A stretch of DNA of 64,000 nucleotides from Roseiarcus sp963820095 (GTDB lineage Bacteria > Pseudomonadota > Alphaproteobacteria > Rhizobiales > Beijerinckiaceae): positions 1 through 64,000 of the forward strand of contig CAWFZA010000025.1 in NCBI GenBank assembly GCA_963820095.1. Direction: 5' to 3'. The notes below the pieces were generated by a model. It searched no databases and was not told where the DNA came from. It worked only from the letters and a program-made list of their open reading frames with translations. The translations under genes and the position numbers were made by a program. Shown here piece after piece: positions 28,637 to 38,398 of this stretch; position 1 is the first letter of the stretch; every line of letters begins with the position of its first letter.

Positions 28637-30163
28637 ATGCTCCATTGTCTCGCGGCTGTGACAGTTCTTGTCCCCAGTTACAGCGAAGGGCTCGCCTTTT
28701 TCCGCGACGTCCTGGGTTTCGCGGTCGTGAACGATACTCCTCTATCGCAAACCAAGCGCTGGGTTGTTGTCGCTCCATCGCCGGACGAGGGTGCGGCGCT
28801 GGTGCTCGCCGTTCCGAGCGATGAGCGTCAGCGGGTCCGGGTCGGCGACCAGGCGGGAGGCCGGGTCTGCTATTTCGTTCACTCGGACGACTTCTGGGCG
28901 GATTACGAGAGGTTGCGTCAGCGCGGGGTCACTTTCCTGGAAACGCCACGCTCTGAGCCCTATGGGCTGGTTGCTGTCTTTGTTGATCCATGGGGCGGAA
29001 AATGGGACTTGCTGCAGCCAGCCCGCTCGCCGAAATCTCATGAGGTTCGGCAGACGAGGCTGGGGCGCCAAGTTCTCTTCTGGGGGCTCGGAATGGCGGC
29101 CCTCCTGCTTGTTGTCTATTTGCTCGGATCGACCATAACGCCGTTCGCCGCCGGTATCGTTCTCGGCTATCTGCTCGACCCTGTCGTTCTCAAGCTTCAG
29201 AGGTTCGGATTTAATCGGCTGGGCGCGTCGCTATTCATTCTCACTGGTTTCGTCCTGGTCGGCGTTTTCTTTTTCATTCTCGTCATCCCGGTTTTGGGAA
29301 ATCAGTTCATCGACTTCGCCCAGCACCTGCCAAGCTATGCGGTGCGATTGCAGGCGTTCGCCGTGCAGGAGGGAAACGCACTGATCGCCAGATATGGCGG
29401 TCGTTGGCTCGAGGTCTTCGGGCTCAACCAACCCATGTCAAGCGCACAAATTCAGAAGTCGGTCGGCAACTTCGTCACGCAAGGCGCGCAATGGCTTCTC
29501 GACGCCCTCACGAAGCTCGTGTCCGGGGGAGCCGCGCTGTTCAGCTTCCTGTCGCTTCTGATCGTCACGCCCGTCGTCGCTTTTTACATTCTCGTCGACT
29601 GGCGACGCATGATCTCGAAGCTCGACTCTTGGCTCCCCCTGGACCATCGCGAAAGCCTGCGAAAAATCGCCCGAGAGATAAATCATGCATTGGCGGGTTT
29701 CATTCGTGGCCAGTCGATCGTCTGCCTCTTCTTGGCGGTCTGGTACAGCGTCGGGTTGACGTTGATCGGACTCGACTACGGCTTTCTGATTGGCGTTGTC
29801 GGCGGCGTCCTGAGCTTCGTGCCGTATGTCGGTTCGCTGACCGCGCTCGTGCTTTCTCTCAGCGTCGCCCTCTTTCAGGGATGGGCCAGTCCTAGGCTGT
29901 TCCTCCTGGCGCTCGGCGTCGTCGGGACGGGACAATTCCTTGAGGGCTACGTGCTCTCGCCGCAGCTCGTCGGCAAATCCATCGGGCTTCATCCGGTCTG
30001 GTTGATGTTTGCGCTCTTGGCTTTCGGGCAGTTGTTCGGCTTCCTTGGCCTGCTCATCGCCGTGCCAACCGCGGCGGCGATTGGCGTTCTGGCCCGTCAT
30101 CTCATTGGCGTTTACCTGGCGAGCTCTTTTTATCGCGGCAGTTCGGAACCGGAGAGCCAATGA
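28637..30163 (+). CDS. VOC (glyoxalase-fold) domain fused to AI-2E/PerM family transporter
   Basis: 508 residues in one uninterrupted frame. Residues 1-130 form a VOC domain ('VLVPSYSEGLAFFRDVLGFA', 'YGLVAVFVDPWGGKWDLLQP'). From about residue 145 comes a full PerM-type membrane protein with about eight segments ('VYLLGSTITPFAAGIVLGYL', 'SFVPYVGSLTALVLSL', 'VLSPQLVGKSIGLHPVWLMF'). I find no ATG between the parts and no stop. In other genomes these are usually separate proteins. Either a genuine fusion, or an indel removed a stop. The 4-bp overlap with hdaA is normal. Confidence 0.85.
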   Translation: MLHCLAAVTVLVPSYSEGLAFFRDVLGFAVVNDTPLSQTKRWVVVAPSPDEGAALVLAVPSDERQRVRVGDQAGGRVCYFVHSDDFWADYERLRQRGVTFLETPRSEPYGLVAVFVDPWGGKWDLLQPARSPKSHEVRQTRLGRQVLFWGLGMAALLLVVYLLGSTITPFAAGIVLGYLLDPVVLKLQRFGFNRLGASLFILTGFVLVGVFFFILVIPVLGNQFIDFAQHLPSYAVRLQAFAVQEGNALIARYGGRWLEVFGLNQPMSSAQIQKSVGNFVTQGAQWLLDALTKLVSGGAALFSFLSLLIVTPVVAFYILVDWRRMISKLDSWLPLDHRESLRKIAREINHALAGFIRGQSIVCLFLAVWYSVGLTLIGLDYGFLIGVVGGVLSFVPYVGSLTALVLSLSVALFQGWASPRLFLLALGVVGTGQFLEGYVLSPQLVGKSIGLHPVWLMFALLAFGQLFGFLGLLIAVPTAAAIGVLARHLIGVYLASSFYRGSSEPESQ

Positions 30164-30852
30164 TGTCTCCGCCTCGTCAGCTGACGTTTCGCTGGGCGCA
30201 TTCGCCGAGCTTCGCGCGCGAGGATTTTCTCGCCGCGCCATCCAACCTCGACGCGCTGACAGCGATCGAACTCTGGCCGAACTGGGCCAGTCGCATGTTG
30301 ATGCTTGTCGGACCCGAAGGGGCGGGAAAAAGCCATCTCGGGATGATTTGGGCTCGCGCCGCCGGCGCCGTCTGTCTCGCCGGGAAGGACTTGGACGAAC
30401 AGAGTCTGGGAGCCTCCGCCGGAGCTCGCGCCGTGTTGATCGAAGACGCCGACCGAGCAAGCGGAAAGGAGGCGCTTCTTTTTCACCTCATAAACGCTGC
30501 GCTGCAAAACTACACATGGCTGTTGCTGAGCTCCCGCACGGCGCCGGATGTCTGGGGACTTGACACTCCCGACCTTCTGTCGAGGCTGCGATTGGCGCCT
30601 GTTGTCCACCTTGCCGCGCCAGATATCGAATTGACCGAGGCGGTTCTCTTCAAGCTGTTCAGCGATCGTCAGCTGCAGGTTGAGCCCCATGTGATCGGCT
30701 ACATTGCGCTGAGGATCGAGCGCTCCCTTGGGGCCGCGCGAGAGCTCGTCGCTACGCTCGACAACCAAGCTTTGACGGAAGGCCGGCGTATAACCCGAGC
30801 AATGGCGAACAACGCGATGCGCGAAATGACTTCGAAGTGCGAATCGCCCTAG
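30160..30852 (+). CDS. hdaA: Regulatory inactivation of DnaA protein HdaA
   Basis: 230 residues. It resembles DnaA domain III without the DNA-binding domain: Walker A 'LMLVGPEGAGKSHLGMIWAR', then 'AVLIEDADRA' (Walker B), sensor 'LLSSRTAPDVWGL' and 'LPDLLSRLRLAP'-like arginine finger region 'DLLSRLRLA'. With the beta clamp it stimulates ATP hydrolysis by DnaA and so limits replication initiation. Its position near a parS site agrees with an origin-proximal region. Confidence 0.9.
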   Translation: MMSPPRQLTFRWAHSPSFAREDFLAAPSNLDALTAIELWPNWASRMLMLVGPEGAGKSHLGMIWARAAGAVCLAGKDLDEQSLGASAGARAVLIEDADRASGKEALLFHLINAALQNYTWLLLSSRTAPDVWGLDTPDLLSRLRLAPVVHLAAPDIELTEAVLFKLFSDRQLQVEPHVIGYIALRIERSLGAARELVATLDNQALTEGRRITRAMANNAMREMTSKCESP

Positions 30853-30953
30853 CTAAGCCACAAATATATGTTTAGGATTCATTAATATCCGGCGCGTGTA
30901 TGGGAGTTGGCAAGCGCGGCGCCGAAATAGAATTCAAGATTGCGGAGGAGGCT

Positions 30954-31205
30954 ATGCGGAAGTCCCTCATTCTTGTCGCGACGGCGATCGGAGGCGGAGT
31001 GGGCTATGCCGCCGGCGTGACCGAGGTGGCGACTGGCCCCAGCACGGACGACCCATCCACATGGCGTTGGCATGTATCGTCCATCCTGGCCTCTCAAGGC
31101 GACACTGCTACTCGACACGCCGAAACCGTCGCCGCCGCATTCAGTCAGCGGTACGAGCGCTACACCCCGTTGGGGTTGCCGCAAGCGCGCGACAAACCTC
31201 GTTAG
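30954..31205 (+). CDS. Small exported or membrane-anchored hypothetical protein
   Basis: 83 residues from ATG 30954, preceded by a strong GGAGGAG; the ATG at 30900 in the same frame has no such site. N-terminal hydrophobic stretch 'SLILVATAIGGGVGYAAG' could be a signal peptide or anchor. The rest is polar ('STWRWHVSSILASQGDTATR'). No family recognised. Confidence 0.5.
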   Translation: MRKSLILVATAIGGGVGYAAGVTEVATGPSTDDPSTWRWHVSSILASQGDTATRHAETVAAAFSQRYERYTPLGLPQARDKPR

Positions 31206-31216
31206 CGGCGTTAGGT

Positions 31217-31789
31217 TCAACGGCTCGCGTCCAAGGCGCCGATGTTCCGCGCACGCGCCCAAATGCGTTCGAAATTGCCTTCGAATGCGTCGACGATCGC
31301 CGGGTCGGTAATGAAGATAGCGTCGTTGTCTTGGTCTGCGAGCCCGGACCGGGAGAAGTTGCCCGAGCCCGTTCGCAACACCTCCCCGTCGACCGCGTAG
31401 GCTTTCAAATGCATCAGGACGCCCTCCCCCTTGACCCGCGCGGTGACATTCGGGTGTGCAAGGAGCGCTTCGATGGCGCCACCCCGTGTGGGTCCGTGCT
31501 CTGCGAATTGCGACCTGTCCAGATAAAGACGGATGACAACGCCACGCCCTGCCGCGTCGATCAGCGCCTCGGCTATTCGAGGGTCGGACAGGACGTAAGC
31601 GGCGATGTCGATGGACAATTGGGCGCGGCCGATCTCGCGAGCATCGACATTTTCGAGGTTTTCCAGCGGCGCATAGTGGATCTCGGCTTGGCGCTCAGCC
31701 ACCCAGGACCCTTTCTCGGCCCAAGCAGCCCCCAGGGCCAACAGAGCGAGGGTCGCACTTAGAATTAAACGGACCGCCAAGGCCAGCAA
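31217..31789 (-). CDS. Exported phospholipase D-like nuclease
   Basis: 190 residues: signal peptide (first 25 residues, cleavage after AWA), then a single PLD domain. The HxK...D/N motif appears as 'MHLKAYAVDGEVLRTGSGNF' then 'SRSGLADQDND', matching the Nuc family of small endonucleases that dimerise to form one active site. Likely a periplasmic nuclease or lipase. Convergent with the small gene at 30954; no toxin partner nearby. Confidence 0.82.
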   Translation of the reverse strand: MLALAVRLILSATLALLALGAAWAEKGSWVAERQAEIHYAPLENLENVDAREIGRAQLSIDIAAYVLSDPRIAEALIDAAGRGVVIRLYLDRSQFAEHGPTRGGAIEALLAHPNVTARVKGEGVLMHLKAYAVDGEVLRTGSGNFSRSGLADQDNDAIFITDPAIVDAFEGNFERIWARARNIGALDASR

Positions 31790-32552
31790 CTCGCCGGTTG
31801 AGTTGATACAACCTTTTAGTTGTACTCAGTTGCAAGCGCAAGTGGAGACCATGGCCGACGCCACGGTCTAAGCAGGCCTGTTTGGCGGAGCGATGCAAAC
31901 TGATGATTTACAGGGCTGGAGCCGAAAACCGGCATCCGCGTGTCGATCACAGTTCGGGCGATGACATCAGAGGCGGCAGAGTTCGCTCGCGCGAACCAAA
32001 AGGTAGCGCCCTGGGAGTGGCGACATTCCTGTCGATACACATTGGCAAAAGCAGAACTCCATGCTATAAACTTTGGATCCGCCGGATGGCTCCGCAGGGC
32101 GGCCGGCGGCGAGGAGAGGGACGCGCGTCCGAGACGTTTTTACGCAACTCGAGGCGCGAGTTGGAGGCTCGATGATTTTTTTTATTTTTTCGGCTGCAAC
32201 CCTTTGAAAAGTCCGGATTCCGCCAAATAAAACCAAACAAAACCAAGTATTTTTGCTTGTTTTTATTTGGTTTTGCTTGCACGGAACTCTCGCGCAAGTT
32301 GCATTGGAAGGCTTCCGCGGCCCGGCGTCCCTATCCGAGCGCCCTCAAGACCCTGGGCAGCGCATCGGGCAGATCCTCGGCGATGAGGCCGGGGCCGACC
32401 GCGCGGCCGCAGGCGCCGTGCTCGCGCATGAAGACGACGGCCCACAGGCGCTGGTCGGCTGCCTTGGCCGAAGTGAGCGCTTCAATTACAAGGCGTCGTG
32501 CCCTATCATCGAACGTCGGGAATTCTCGAAGCGTGACGACGACCAGAGACCT
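31790..32552. other. Long intergenic region before the molybdopterin oxidoreductase
   Basis: About 760 bp without a gene I can support. Short open frames on both strands look random. 32160-32280 is strikingly AT-rich and includes a large hairpin. On the minus strand around 32320-32470 a frame reads 'AVVFMREHGACGRAVGPG', possibly the end of a lost gene. Confidence 0.4.
32229..32274. repeat. AT-rich 19-bp inverted repeat (hairpin)
   Basis: AAAACCAAACAAAACCAAG (32229-32247) and CTTGTTTTTATTTGGTTTT (32256-32274) pair at 17 of 19 positions around an 8-base loop. It lies 280 bp upstream of the molybdopterin oxidoreductase in otherwise GC-rich DNA. It lacks a GC stem plus T-run in either direction, so it is not a standard terminator; a protein-binding site or a mobile-element end is possible. 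Confidence 0.5.
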
Positions 32553-34640
32553 ATGAACGCGATCACCGAGCTTAGGCGGCGCCCCTCAGTCTGTCCGCAC
32601 GACTGCCCCTCGGTCTGCGCTCTCGACGTCGAGGTGATCGGCGGAAAGCGCATCGGCCGAATCCACGGCGCGCGCGATCAGACCTACACCTCCGGCATCG
32701 TCTGCGCCAAGGTCGCTCGATACTGGGAGCGCATCCATCACCCGGATCGGCTCACCCAGCCGTTTCGCCGCGTCGGACCCAAGGGAAGCGGGCAATTCAA
32801 GCCGATCGCGTGGGACGAGGCCCTCGACCGCGTCGCTGACAACTTCCTGTCGGTCGAGCGAAAGCTAGGACCCGAAGCCGTTTGGCCATACTTTTACGCG
32901 GGCACGATGGGTCTCGTGATGCGTGACGGAATCGAGCGCCTCACGCACGCCAAGCGCTATTCACGCTTCCACGGCACAATCTGCGTTGGCGTCGCGTGGC
33001 CCGGCTATGTCGCCGGAACCGGCAAGCTCATGGGCGCCGATCCGCGGGAAATGGCGAAGTCGGATTGCGTCGTCATTTGGGGCACCAACGCCGTCGCGAC
33101 CCAAGTCAACGTCATGACCCACGCCATTCGCGCGCGCAAGGAGCGCGGCGCGAAGATCGTCGCCATCGATATCTATGAGACCGAAACGATGCGGCAGGCC
33201 GATCTCGCATTGTGCGTGCGGCCAGGCACGGATGGGGCGCTCGCCTGCGCCGTCATGCACATCCTGTTTCGCGACGGATTCGCCGACCGGGATTACCTCG
33301 AACGGTACACCGACACGCCGCACGAACTCGAGGCGCATGTGCAAGCCCGCGATCCCAGTTGGGCGAGCGCGATCACCGGTCTTGAGGTTGCTCAAATCGA
33401 AGAATTCGCCGCGCTGGTTGGGCGGACGAAGCGAAGCTTCTTCCGCCTTGGTTTCGGCTTCTCCCGCCAGCGCAACGGCGCCGTCAACATGCACGCGGCT
33501 CTATGCATTCCCGCCGTCCTCGGCGCCTGGGCGCACGAAGGCGGAGGCGCCTTCCACAGCAATACCGGCGTCTACCAGCTGCAGAAGACGATGATCGAGG
33601 GCCTTGACGTCCGCGATACGAGCGTCCGCCGTCTCGACCAATCCCGAGTCGGCGCGATCCTCACCGGCGACGCCGGGGCGCTGAAAGACGGGCCGCCCGT
33701 CCGGGCGATGCTGATTCAGAACACCAACCCGCTTGCAGTCGCTCCAAGCCAGGAGAAAGTGCGCCGCGGGTTTTCGCGCGATGACCTGTTCACGTGCGTC
33801 CACGAACAGTTCATGACTGACACCGCGCGCTACGCGGACATCGTCCTGCCGGCCACGATGTTTCTGGAGCACGACGACCTTTACATCGCGGGAGGCCATC
33901 AGCACCTGCAATTCGCCCCCAAGGCAATCGATCCGCCCGAGGGCTGCCGCTCCAATCACGAGGTGATCGCCGCGCTCGCTCGACGCGTCGGCGCCGAACA
34001 TCCCGCCTTCTCGATGTCGCCACGCGAGATCATTGATTGGACGCTGCGGAAATCCGGCCACGGCGACCTTGCGCGACTCGAAAGAGACCGCTGGCTCGAC
34101 TTGCAACCCCCGTTCGAGGAGTTGCATTTCCTCACTGGCTTTGGTTTTCCGGACGGAAAGTTTCGCTTTAAGGCGAATTGGACGGACACGCCGGTCGCCA
34201 ATGACGGGATGCGCGGCCCTTGGCGCGCCATGCCAAGTCTGCCCGACTACTGGCCGGTCAACGAGGACGCCGACGAAGAACACCCATTCAAACTTGCGAC
34301 TTCGCCAGCGCGAAATTTCCTCAATTCGACCTTCACTCAGACAGCAACCTCGCTGTCGCGGGAGCAGCGGCCCGAGGTGTTCATCAACCCATCGGACGCC
34401 GCGAGACTTGGGCTCTCGCAGGGCGATGTCGTGCAACTGGGGAATGAGCGTGGCCGAACCCGCCTGCATGCCCGCCTATTCGAGGGCGTGAAGCCGGGAA
34501 TCCTTGTCAGCGAAGGCATCTGGCCGCCGTCCGCCTTTCTTGACGGATGGGGAATCAACGTCCTCGTCGGCGACGACAGCGTCGCTCCGCACGGCGGGGC
34601 GGCGTTTCATGACGTCAGCGTTTGGGCGCGCCGAGCATGA
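32553..34640 (+). CDS. Molybdopterin oxidoreductase (DMSO reductase family)
   Basis: 695 residues from ATG 32553; the frame is open further up to 32253 but that part has no protein character. The N-terminal cysteines 'VCPHDCPSVCALDV' and 'SGIVCAKVARYW' form a 4Fe-4S site (CX3CX3C...C). The catalytic core and C-terminal molybdopterin dinucleotide-binding domain ('FKLATSPARNFLNSTFTQ', 'VFINPSDAARLGLSQGDVVQ') follow. No signal peptide with twin arginine, so probably cytoplasmic. No electron-transfer partner gene adjacent. The substrate is unknown. Confidence 0.88.
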   Translation: MNAITELRRRPSVCPHDCPSVCALDVEVIGGKRIGRIHGARDQTYTSGIVCAKVARYWERIHHPDRLTQPFRRVGPKGSGQFKPIAWDEALDRVADNFLSVERKLGPEAVWPYFYAGTMGLVMRDGIERLTHAKRYSRFHGTICVGVAWPGYVAGTGKLMGADPREMAKSDCVVIWGTNAVATQVNVMTHAIRARKERGAKIVAIDIYETETMRQADLALCVRPGTDGALACAVMHILFRDGFADRDYLERYTDTPHELEAHVQARDPSWASAITGLEVAQIEEFAALVGRTKRSFFRLGFGFSRQRNGAVNMHAALCIPAVLGAWAHEGGGAFHSNTGVYQLQKTMIEGLDVRDTSVRRLDQSRVGAILTGDAGALKDGPPVRAMLIQNTNPLAVAPSQEKVRRGFSRDDLFTCVHEQFMTDTARYADIVLPATMFLEHDDLYIAGGHQHLQFAPKAIDPPEGCRSNHEVIAALARRVGAEHPAFSMSPREIIDWTLRKSGHGDLARLERDRWLDLQPPFEELHFLTGFGFPDGKFRFKANWTDTPVANDGMRGPWRAMPSLPDYWPVNEDADEEHPFKLATSPARNFLNSTFTQTATSLSREQRPEVFINPSDAARLGLSQGDVVQLGNERGRTRLHARLFEGVKPGILVSEGIWPPSAFLDGWGINVLVGDDSVAPHGGAAFHDVSVWARRA

Positions 34641-34739
34641 ACGGCGGCGCCTTATCTCGCTTTCTTTGCTCTGATCCAGGGGCTATACGAAAGCCCATCT
34701 GTTGACGGGCACGTCCCTTTCCCGCGCGAGCAAAAGAAA

Positions 34740-35243
34740 ATGAAGAAGCCGTCCGGCGCGCAAACCGTCGGTTCTGCGCAAAATCTCGTCGACGTCGCCG
34801 CGATCGATGAGCTCGCAAAGATCGTCTCGCAGTACGATCTGAGCGAGATCGAGGTCAGCATCGGAGACCTGCAGGTCCGTCTCGCGCGCCACCGAGCGCC
34901 GTCGGCTACCGCCAGTTTGGCAGTGAGTCCCCAAGCCGGGCCGATCGCCAATCCCGTGGCGAGTTCCAGCATCGCTCCGCCTGCGGCAGGCGCGCCCGCC
35001 GCCAATTTGGCAGGCGCGGTGAAATCGCCGATGGTCGGTACGGCTTATTTGCGGCCCAGCCCCGAAACAAAGCCGTTCGTCGAGCTTGGGTCGGTGGTGA
35101 GCGCAGGAGACAAGTTGTTGTTGGTCGAGGCCATGAAGACCTTCAACGATATTGTCGCGCCGCATTCGGGCAAAGTTGTGAGTATTCTAGTAGCCGATGG
35201 CTCGCCGGTCGAATACGATCAGCCATTGATGATCATTGAATGA
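34740..35243 (+). CDS. accB: Acetyl-CoA carboxylase biotin carboxyl carrier protein
   Basis: 167 residues. The N-terminal helical part 'IDELAKIVSQYDLSEIEVSI' is followed by an Ala/Pro-rich linker (residues 60-95) and the biotinyl domain with the lysine in 'LLVEAMKTFNDIVAPHSGKV'. It carries carboxybiotin between AccC and AccAD in fatty acid synthesis. Followed 54 bp later by accC, the standard operon. Confidence 0.95.
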   Translation: MKKPSGAQTVGSAQNLVDVAAIDELAKIVSQYDLSEIEVSIGDLQVRLARHRAPSATASLAVSPQAGPIANPVASSSIAPPAAGAPAANLAGAVKSPMVGTAYLRPSPETKPFVELGSVVSAGDKLLLVEAMKTFNDIVAPHSGKVVSILVADGSPVEYDQPLMIIE

Positions 35244-35297
35244 CGGCGATTGAGAAGCGCGCCTTGAGGATTGCCGACGATCGGGGAGCTTGCCCCG

Positions 35298-36654
35298 TTG
35301 TTCGATAAAATCCTGATCGCCAACCGCGGCGAAATCGCGCTCCGAGTTCATGCGCGCCGCCAAGGAACTCGGCATCGCGACCGTCGCGGTATACTCAACC
35401 GCCGACAAGGACGCGATGCACGTCAAGCTTGCCGATGAGAGCGTTTGCATTGGCCCGCCGCCGGCGCGCGACAGTTATCTCAATATTCCCGCGATCGTGG
35501 CCGCGTGCGAGATCACCGGCGCTGACGCCGTTCATCCAGGCTACGGTTTTCTGGCCGAGAACGCTCGCTTCGCGGACATTCTCGAGGAACACGACATCGC
35601 TTTCATCGGTCCGAAGGCCGAACACATCCGCATGATGGGCGACAAGATCGAGGCCAAACGCACCGCTGAGCATCTCGGGATCCCTTGCGTGCCAGGTTCC
35701 GAGGGCAGTATCAGGGACGAAGACGAGGCGTGTACGATTGCCGCCGACATCGGCTATCCGGTGATCGTCAAGGCTGCCGCAGGCGGGGGTGGCCGCGGCA
35801 TGAAGGTCGCCTGGGGACCCGATGATATTGCCGAAGCGATCGGCGCCGCCAGGATCGAAGCCCGGACAGCGTTCGGCAGCGATGCCGTCTACCTCGAGAA
35901 ATATCTCGCCAAGCCACGCCACATCGAGGTCCAGGTGCTCGGCGACACGCAGGGCCACGCCATTCACCTTGGCGAGCGCGATTGCTCGCTTCAGCGTCGC
36001 CATCAGAAGGTTTGGGAGGAAGGCCCCTCCCCGGCCCTCAACCCTGAGCAACGCAATAGTATTGGCGGGATTGTCGCCAAGGCGATGGCTGAACTCGGCT
36101 ACGTGGGCGCCGGCACGGTCGAGTTCCTGTACGAGGACGGTAAGTTCTTCTTCATCGAGATGAACACCCGAGTGCAGGTTGAGCATCCCGTCACGGAGAT
36201 GATCACCGGCATCGACATCATCAACGAGCAGATCAAGATCGCGGCCGGCTCGCCCCTCTCCATCGCGCAAGAGGACGTTCGATTCCTCGGCGCCGCAATT
36301 GAATGCCGCATCAACGCGGAGCATGCGCGCACATTCGCGCCTTCACCGGGACGAATCGCCTACTTTCACCCGCCTGGAGGCCTTGGCATTCGCGTCAATT
36401 CGGCAGCCTATCAAGGGTACGTGATCCCGCCCTATTACGATTCGTTGATTGGGAAGCTCATCGTCCACGGTCGAACGCGAACCGAGGCTCTGATGCGGCT
36501 GAGAAGGGCGCTGGACGAGTTCGTCGTCGATGGCGTCGAGACGACGCTGCCTCTGTTTCGGGCGCTGGTTCGAAACTCAGACGTGCAGAACGGTCAATAC
36601 GACATTCACTGGCTCGAGGAGTTCCTAAGGCGCGAGCCCGACGAGCAACGGTGA
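35298..36654 (+). CDS. accC: Acetyl-CoA carboxylase biotin carboxylase subunit (one apparent frameshift)
   Basis: About 451 residues from TTG 35298 ('FDKILIANRGEIALRV'). One extra T near 35347 shifts the frame, after which 'MRAAKELGIATVAVYSTADK' continues to the stop. ATP-grasp core: 'VIVKAAAGGGGRGMKVAW', 'EKYLAKPRHIEVQVLGDTQG', 'ERDCSLQRRHQKVWEE', 'FIEMNTRVQVEHPVTEMITG' with the catalytic Glu/Arg. It carboxylates biotin on AccB. As an essential gene it should be intact, so the extra base is likely a sequence error. Confidence 0.94.
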
Positions 36655-36721
36655 GAAACGGACGGCGCGAGTGCAGTTCGTTTCGCGATTGCGAGGCACG
36701 GAAGCGGCGATCAAAAGGACG

Positions 36722-37558
36722 TCAGCTCAATCGCTGCAAGGCAGCGCGCGCTTCGCTGTTGTTGGGATTGACCGTCACCGCACGCTGGTAGGACTCGAGT
36801 GCCTTGGCGTGGTTATTCAATTTTTCATAGCAGAACCCAAGGTCTGCCCAGGCCTCCGAGTTGTTGGCGTTGACGTTGAGCGCCGCGTTGAAGTCCTCGA
36901 TCGCTGGCTCGTATTTGCCGGTGGCCATCAAACTCTGACCGCGGGCTTGGTACGGCTCGCCCGCGAACGGGTCGCGATCAATCGCATTGTTGAAATCGGT
37001 GATCGCCTGAACGTTGTCGCCTTGCCGTTGATAGATGAGGCCGCGCGCATGATACGCCTGCGCGCCCTCCGGGTTTAGCCGGATCGCCTGATTCAGGTCG
37101 TTGAGCGCGCCGGCGTAGTCGCCGTGCGACCGCTCGAGGTTGCCTCGCCCGAGATAGGCGGCCGCGTCATTTGGATTGACTGCGATCGCCTGATTGAAGT
37201 CCTGCATCGCCAGATCGTCCTTTCTGGTCTGGCGATAGGCAAGCGCCCGGTTGGTGTATGCGCCGGAGAAGTGTGGATCGAGTTCGATCGTATGACTGAA
37301 ATCCTCGATGGCGTTCGGATACTTGCCGAGCTTGGCGTAGACGACGCCGCGCGTGTTGTAAGCGGCAGGGTCAGTTGGATTGCGCTGAATGACCTCGCTA
37401 AGGGAGGCGATATTGCCTGCGTTGGAGGCCTGAGCCCCGGGCTCGGCGTCAACCTCCGCCACATGGGTGTTGAAGCCGCCGAGCGTCTCACTGCACGCGC
37501 CAAGCATCAGCGCGGTCGCAACCAATCCAACCCGCGCCCAAATGTCTCCAGAGGTCAT
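36722..37558 (-). CDS. TPR-repeat lipoprotein
   Basis: 278 residues from ATG 37558. The N-terminal signal ends in the lipobox 'ALMLGAC', predicting a lipid-anchored cysteine. After a short linker come about six TPR units of 34 residues ('AAYNTRGVVYAKLGKYPNAI', 'AYHARGLIYQRQGDNVQAI', 'AWADLGFCYEKLNNHAKALE'). Such proteins act as cell-envelope scaffolds; no partner is evident. Convergent with accC. Confidence 0.85.
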   Translation of the reverse strand: MTSGDIWARVGLVATALMLGACSETLGGFNTHVAEVDAEPGAQASNAGNIASLSEVIQRNPTDPAAYNTRGVVYAKLGKYPNAIEDFSHTIELDPHFSGAYTNRALAYRQTRKDDLAMQDFNQAIAVNPNDAAAYLGRGNLERSHGDYAGALNDLNQAIRLNPEGAQAYHARGLIYQRQGDNVQAITDFNNAIDRDPFAGEPYQARGQSLMATGKYEPAIEDFNAALNVNANNSEAWADLGFCYEKLNNHAKALESYQRAVTVNPNNSEARAALQRLS

Positions 37559-37725
37559 CGCGCGCCAAACTCCGGGCGAGGCCCCAAGGCCTGCGCGAAA
37601 CGAGCCCTCTGATCGAGATGACGCCAAAATCCAAAATCCCGCCATCCGGTCACCCCAGGACCGCCGGGTGCTAAAAACCGGGTCTTGCGCGGCAATGTCC
37701 CCGCCGCCAGATGCGCCGGGAGCGA

Positions 37726-37977
37726 TCAGCCGGCCGACCGCGGCGCCCCAGGGGCAGGCTTTGGTTTCATCGGAAGCAGGCCCTCGCGTTGCAGCTTCTT
37801 GCGAGCAAGCTTACGCGCACGCCGGACTGCTTCGGCCTTCTCGCGCGCCCTCTTCTCGGAGGGTTTCTCGTAGTGCCCGCGGAGCTTCATTTCGCGGAAT
37901 ATCCCCTCGCGCTGCATCTTCTTCTTGAGCGCCTTCAGGGCTTGGTCGACATTGTTGTCGCGAACGAGTACCTGCAC
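37726..37977 (-). CDS. rpsU: 30S ribosomal protein S21
   Basis: 83 residues from GTG 37975-37977 ('QVLVRDNNVDQALKALKKKM'), the universally conserved N-terminus. The basic core 'EMKLRGHYEKPSEKRAREKA' is followed by a Pro/Lys-rich C-terminal tail common in alphaproteobacteria. A longer upstream frame is not coding. Helps mRNA binding by the small subunit. Confidence 0.95.
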   Translation of the reverse strand: MQVLVRDNNVDQALKALKKKMQREGIFREMKLRGHYEKPSEKRAREKAEAVRRARKLARKKLQREGLLPMKPKPAPGAPRSAG

Positions 37978-38181
37978 GGAGTGTCCTATGTTTTGAGGCC
38001 GCGCCTCGAAAGATCTGAAAATCGGCGCGCGGAATCGCCGAAGCGGCTCCGCGCAAGTTGCGCGGCATTTACCAGAGCAGCTATTTCTTGTCCAGAGCGC
38101 GGCCGCGGCGTCCACGATCAACAACGTCGTTCCCTTGCCGCATGCGCCGTGGCATGGAACATTCAAAACAGGATCTAGAAA

Positions 38182-38398
38182 ATGAACAGATTTCGATCGG
38201 CGTCCAGTCGACGCGGGCGAAGCGAAGGTTGAATTTCTTGACGGCGATTTCCGCATTCTCCGGCCGGGGGCCTATGTGCACTGCGCGGTGACCGGCGATC
38301 CGATCCCCCTTGACGAATTACGCTACTGGAGCGTTGATCGCCAGGAAGCTTACGCCACTCCCTCCGCGTCCATGAAGCGAGAGTGCGAGCGCCGTTAA
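38182..38398 (+). CDS. DUF2093 family protein (one apparent frameshift)
   Basis: Found by translating all frames. ATG 38182 starts 'MNRF'; one extra T in the TTT at 38191-38193 shifts the frame, and removing it gives 'MNRFDRRPVDAGEAKVEFLD' then 'GDFRILRPGAYVHCAVTGDP' and 'IPLDELRYWSVDRQEAYATP', ending at TAA 38396. This is the DUF2093 pattern (about 70 residues, function unknown, widespread in alphaproteobacteria). Confidence 0.82.

Noticed and set aside
31217..31789. PLD-like protein as a secreted toxin of a second conflict system
   Set aside because: It has an ordinary signal peptide, a single Nuc-type domain, and no immunity-like or secretion gene nearby.
32253..32552. 100-residue N-terminal extension of the molybdopterin oxidoreductase
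   Set aside because: It crosses the AT-rich hairpin, has no protein character, and the family starts right at the Fe-S cysteines after ATG 32553.
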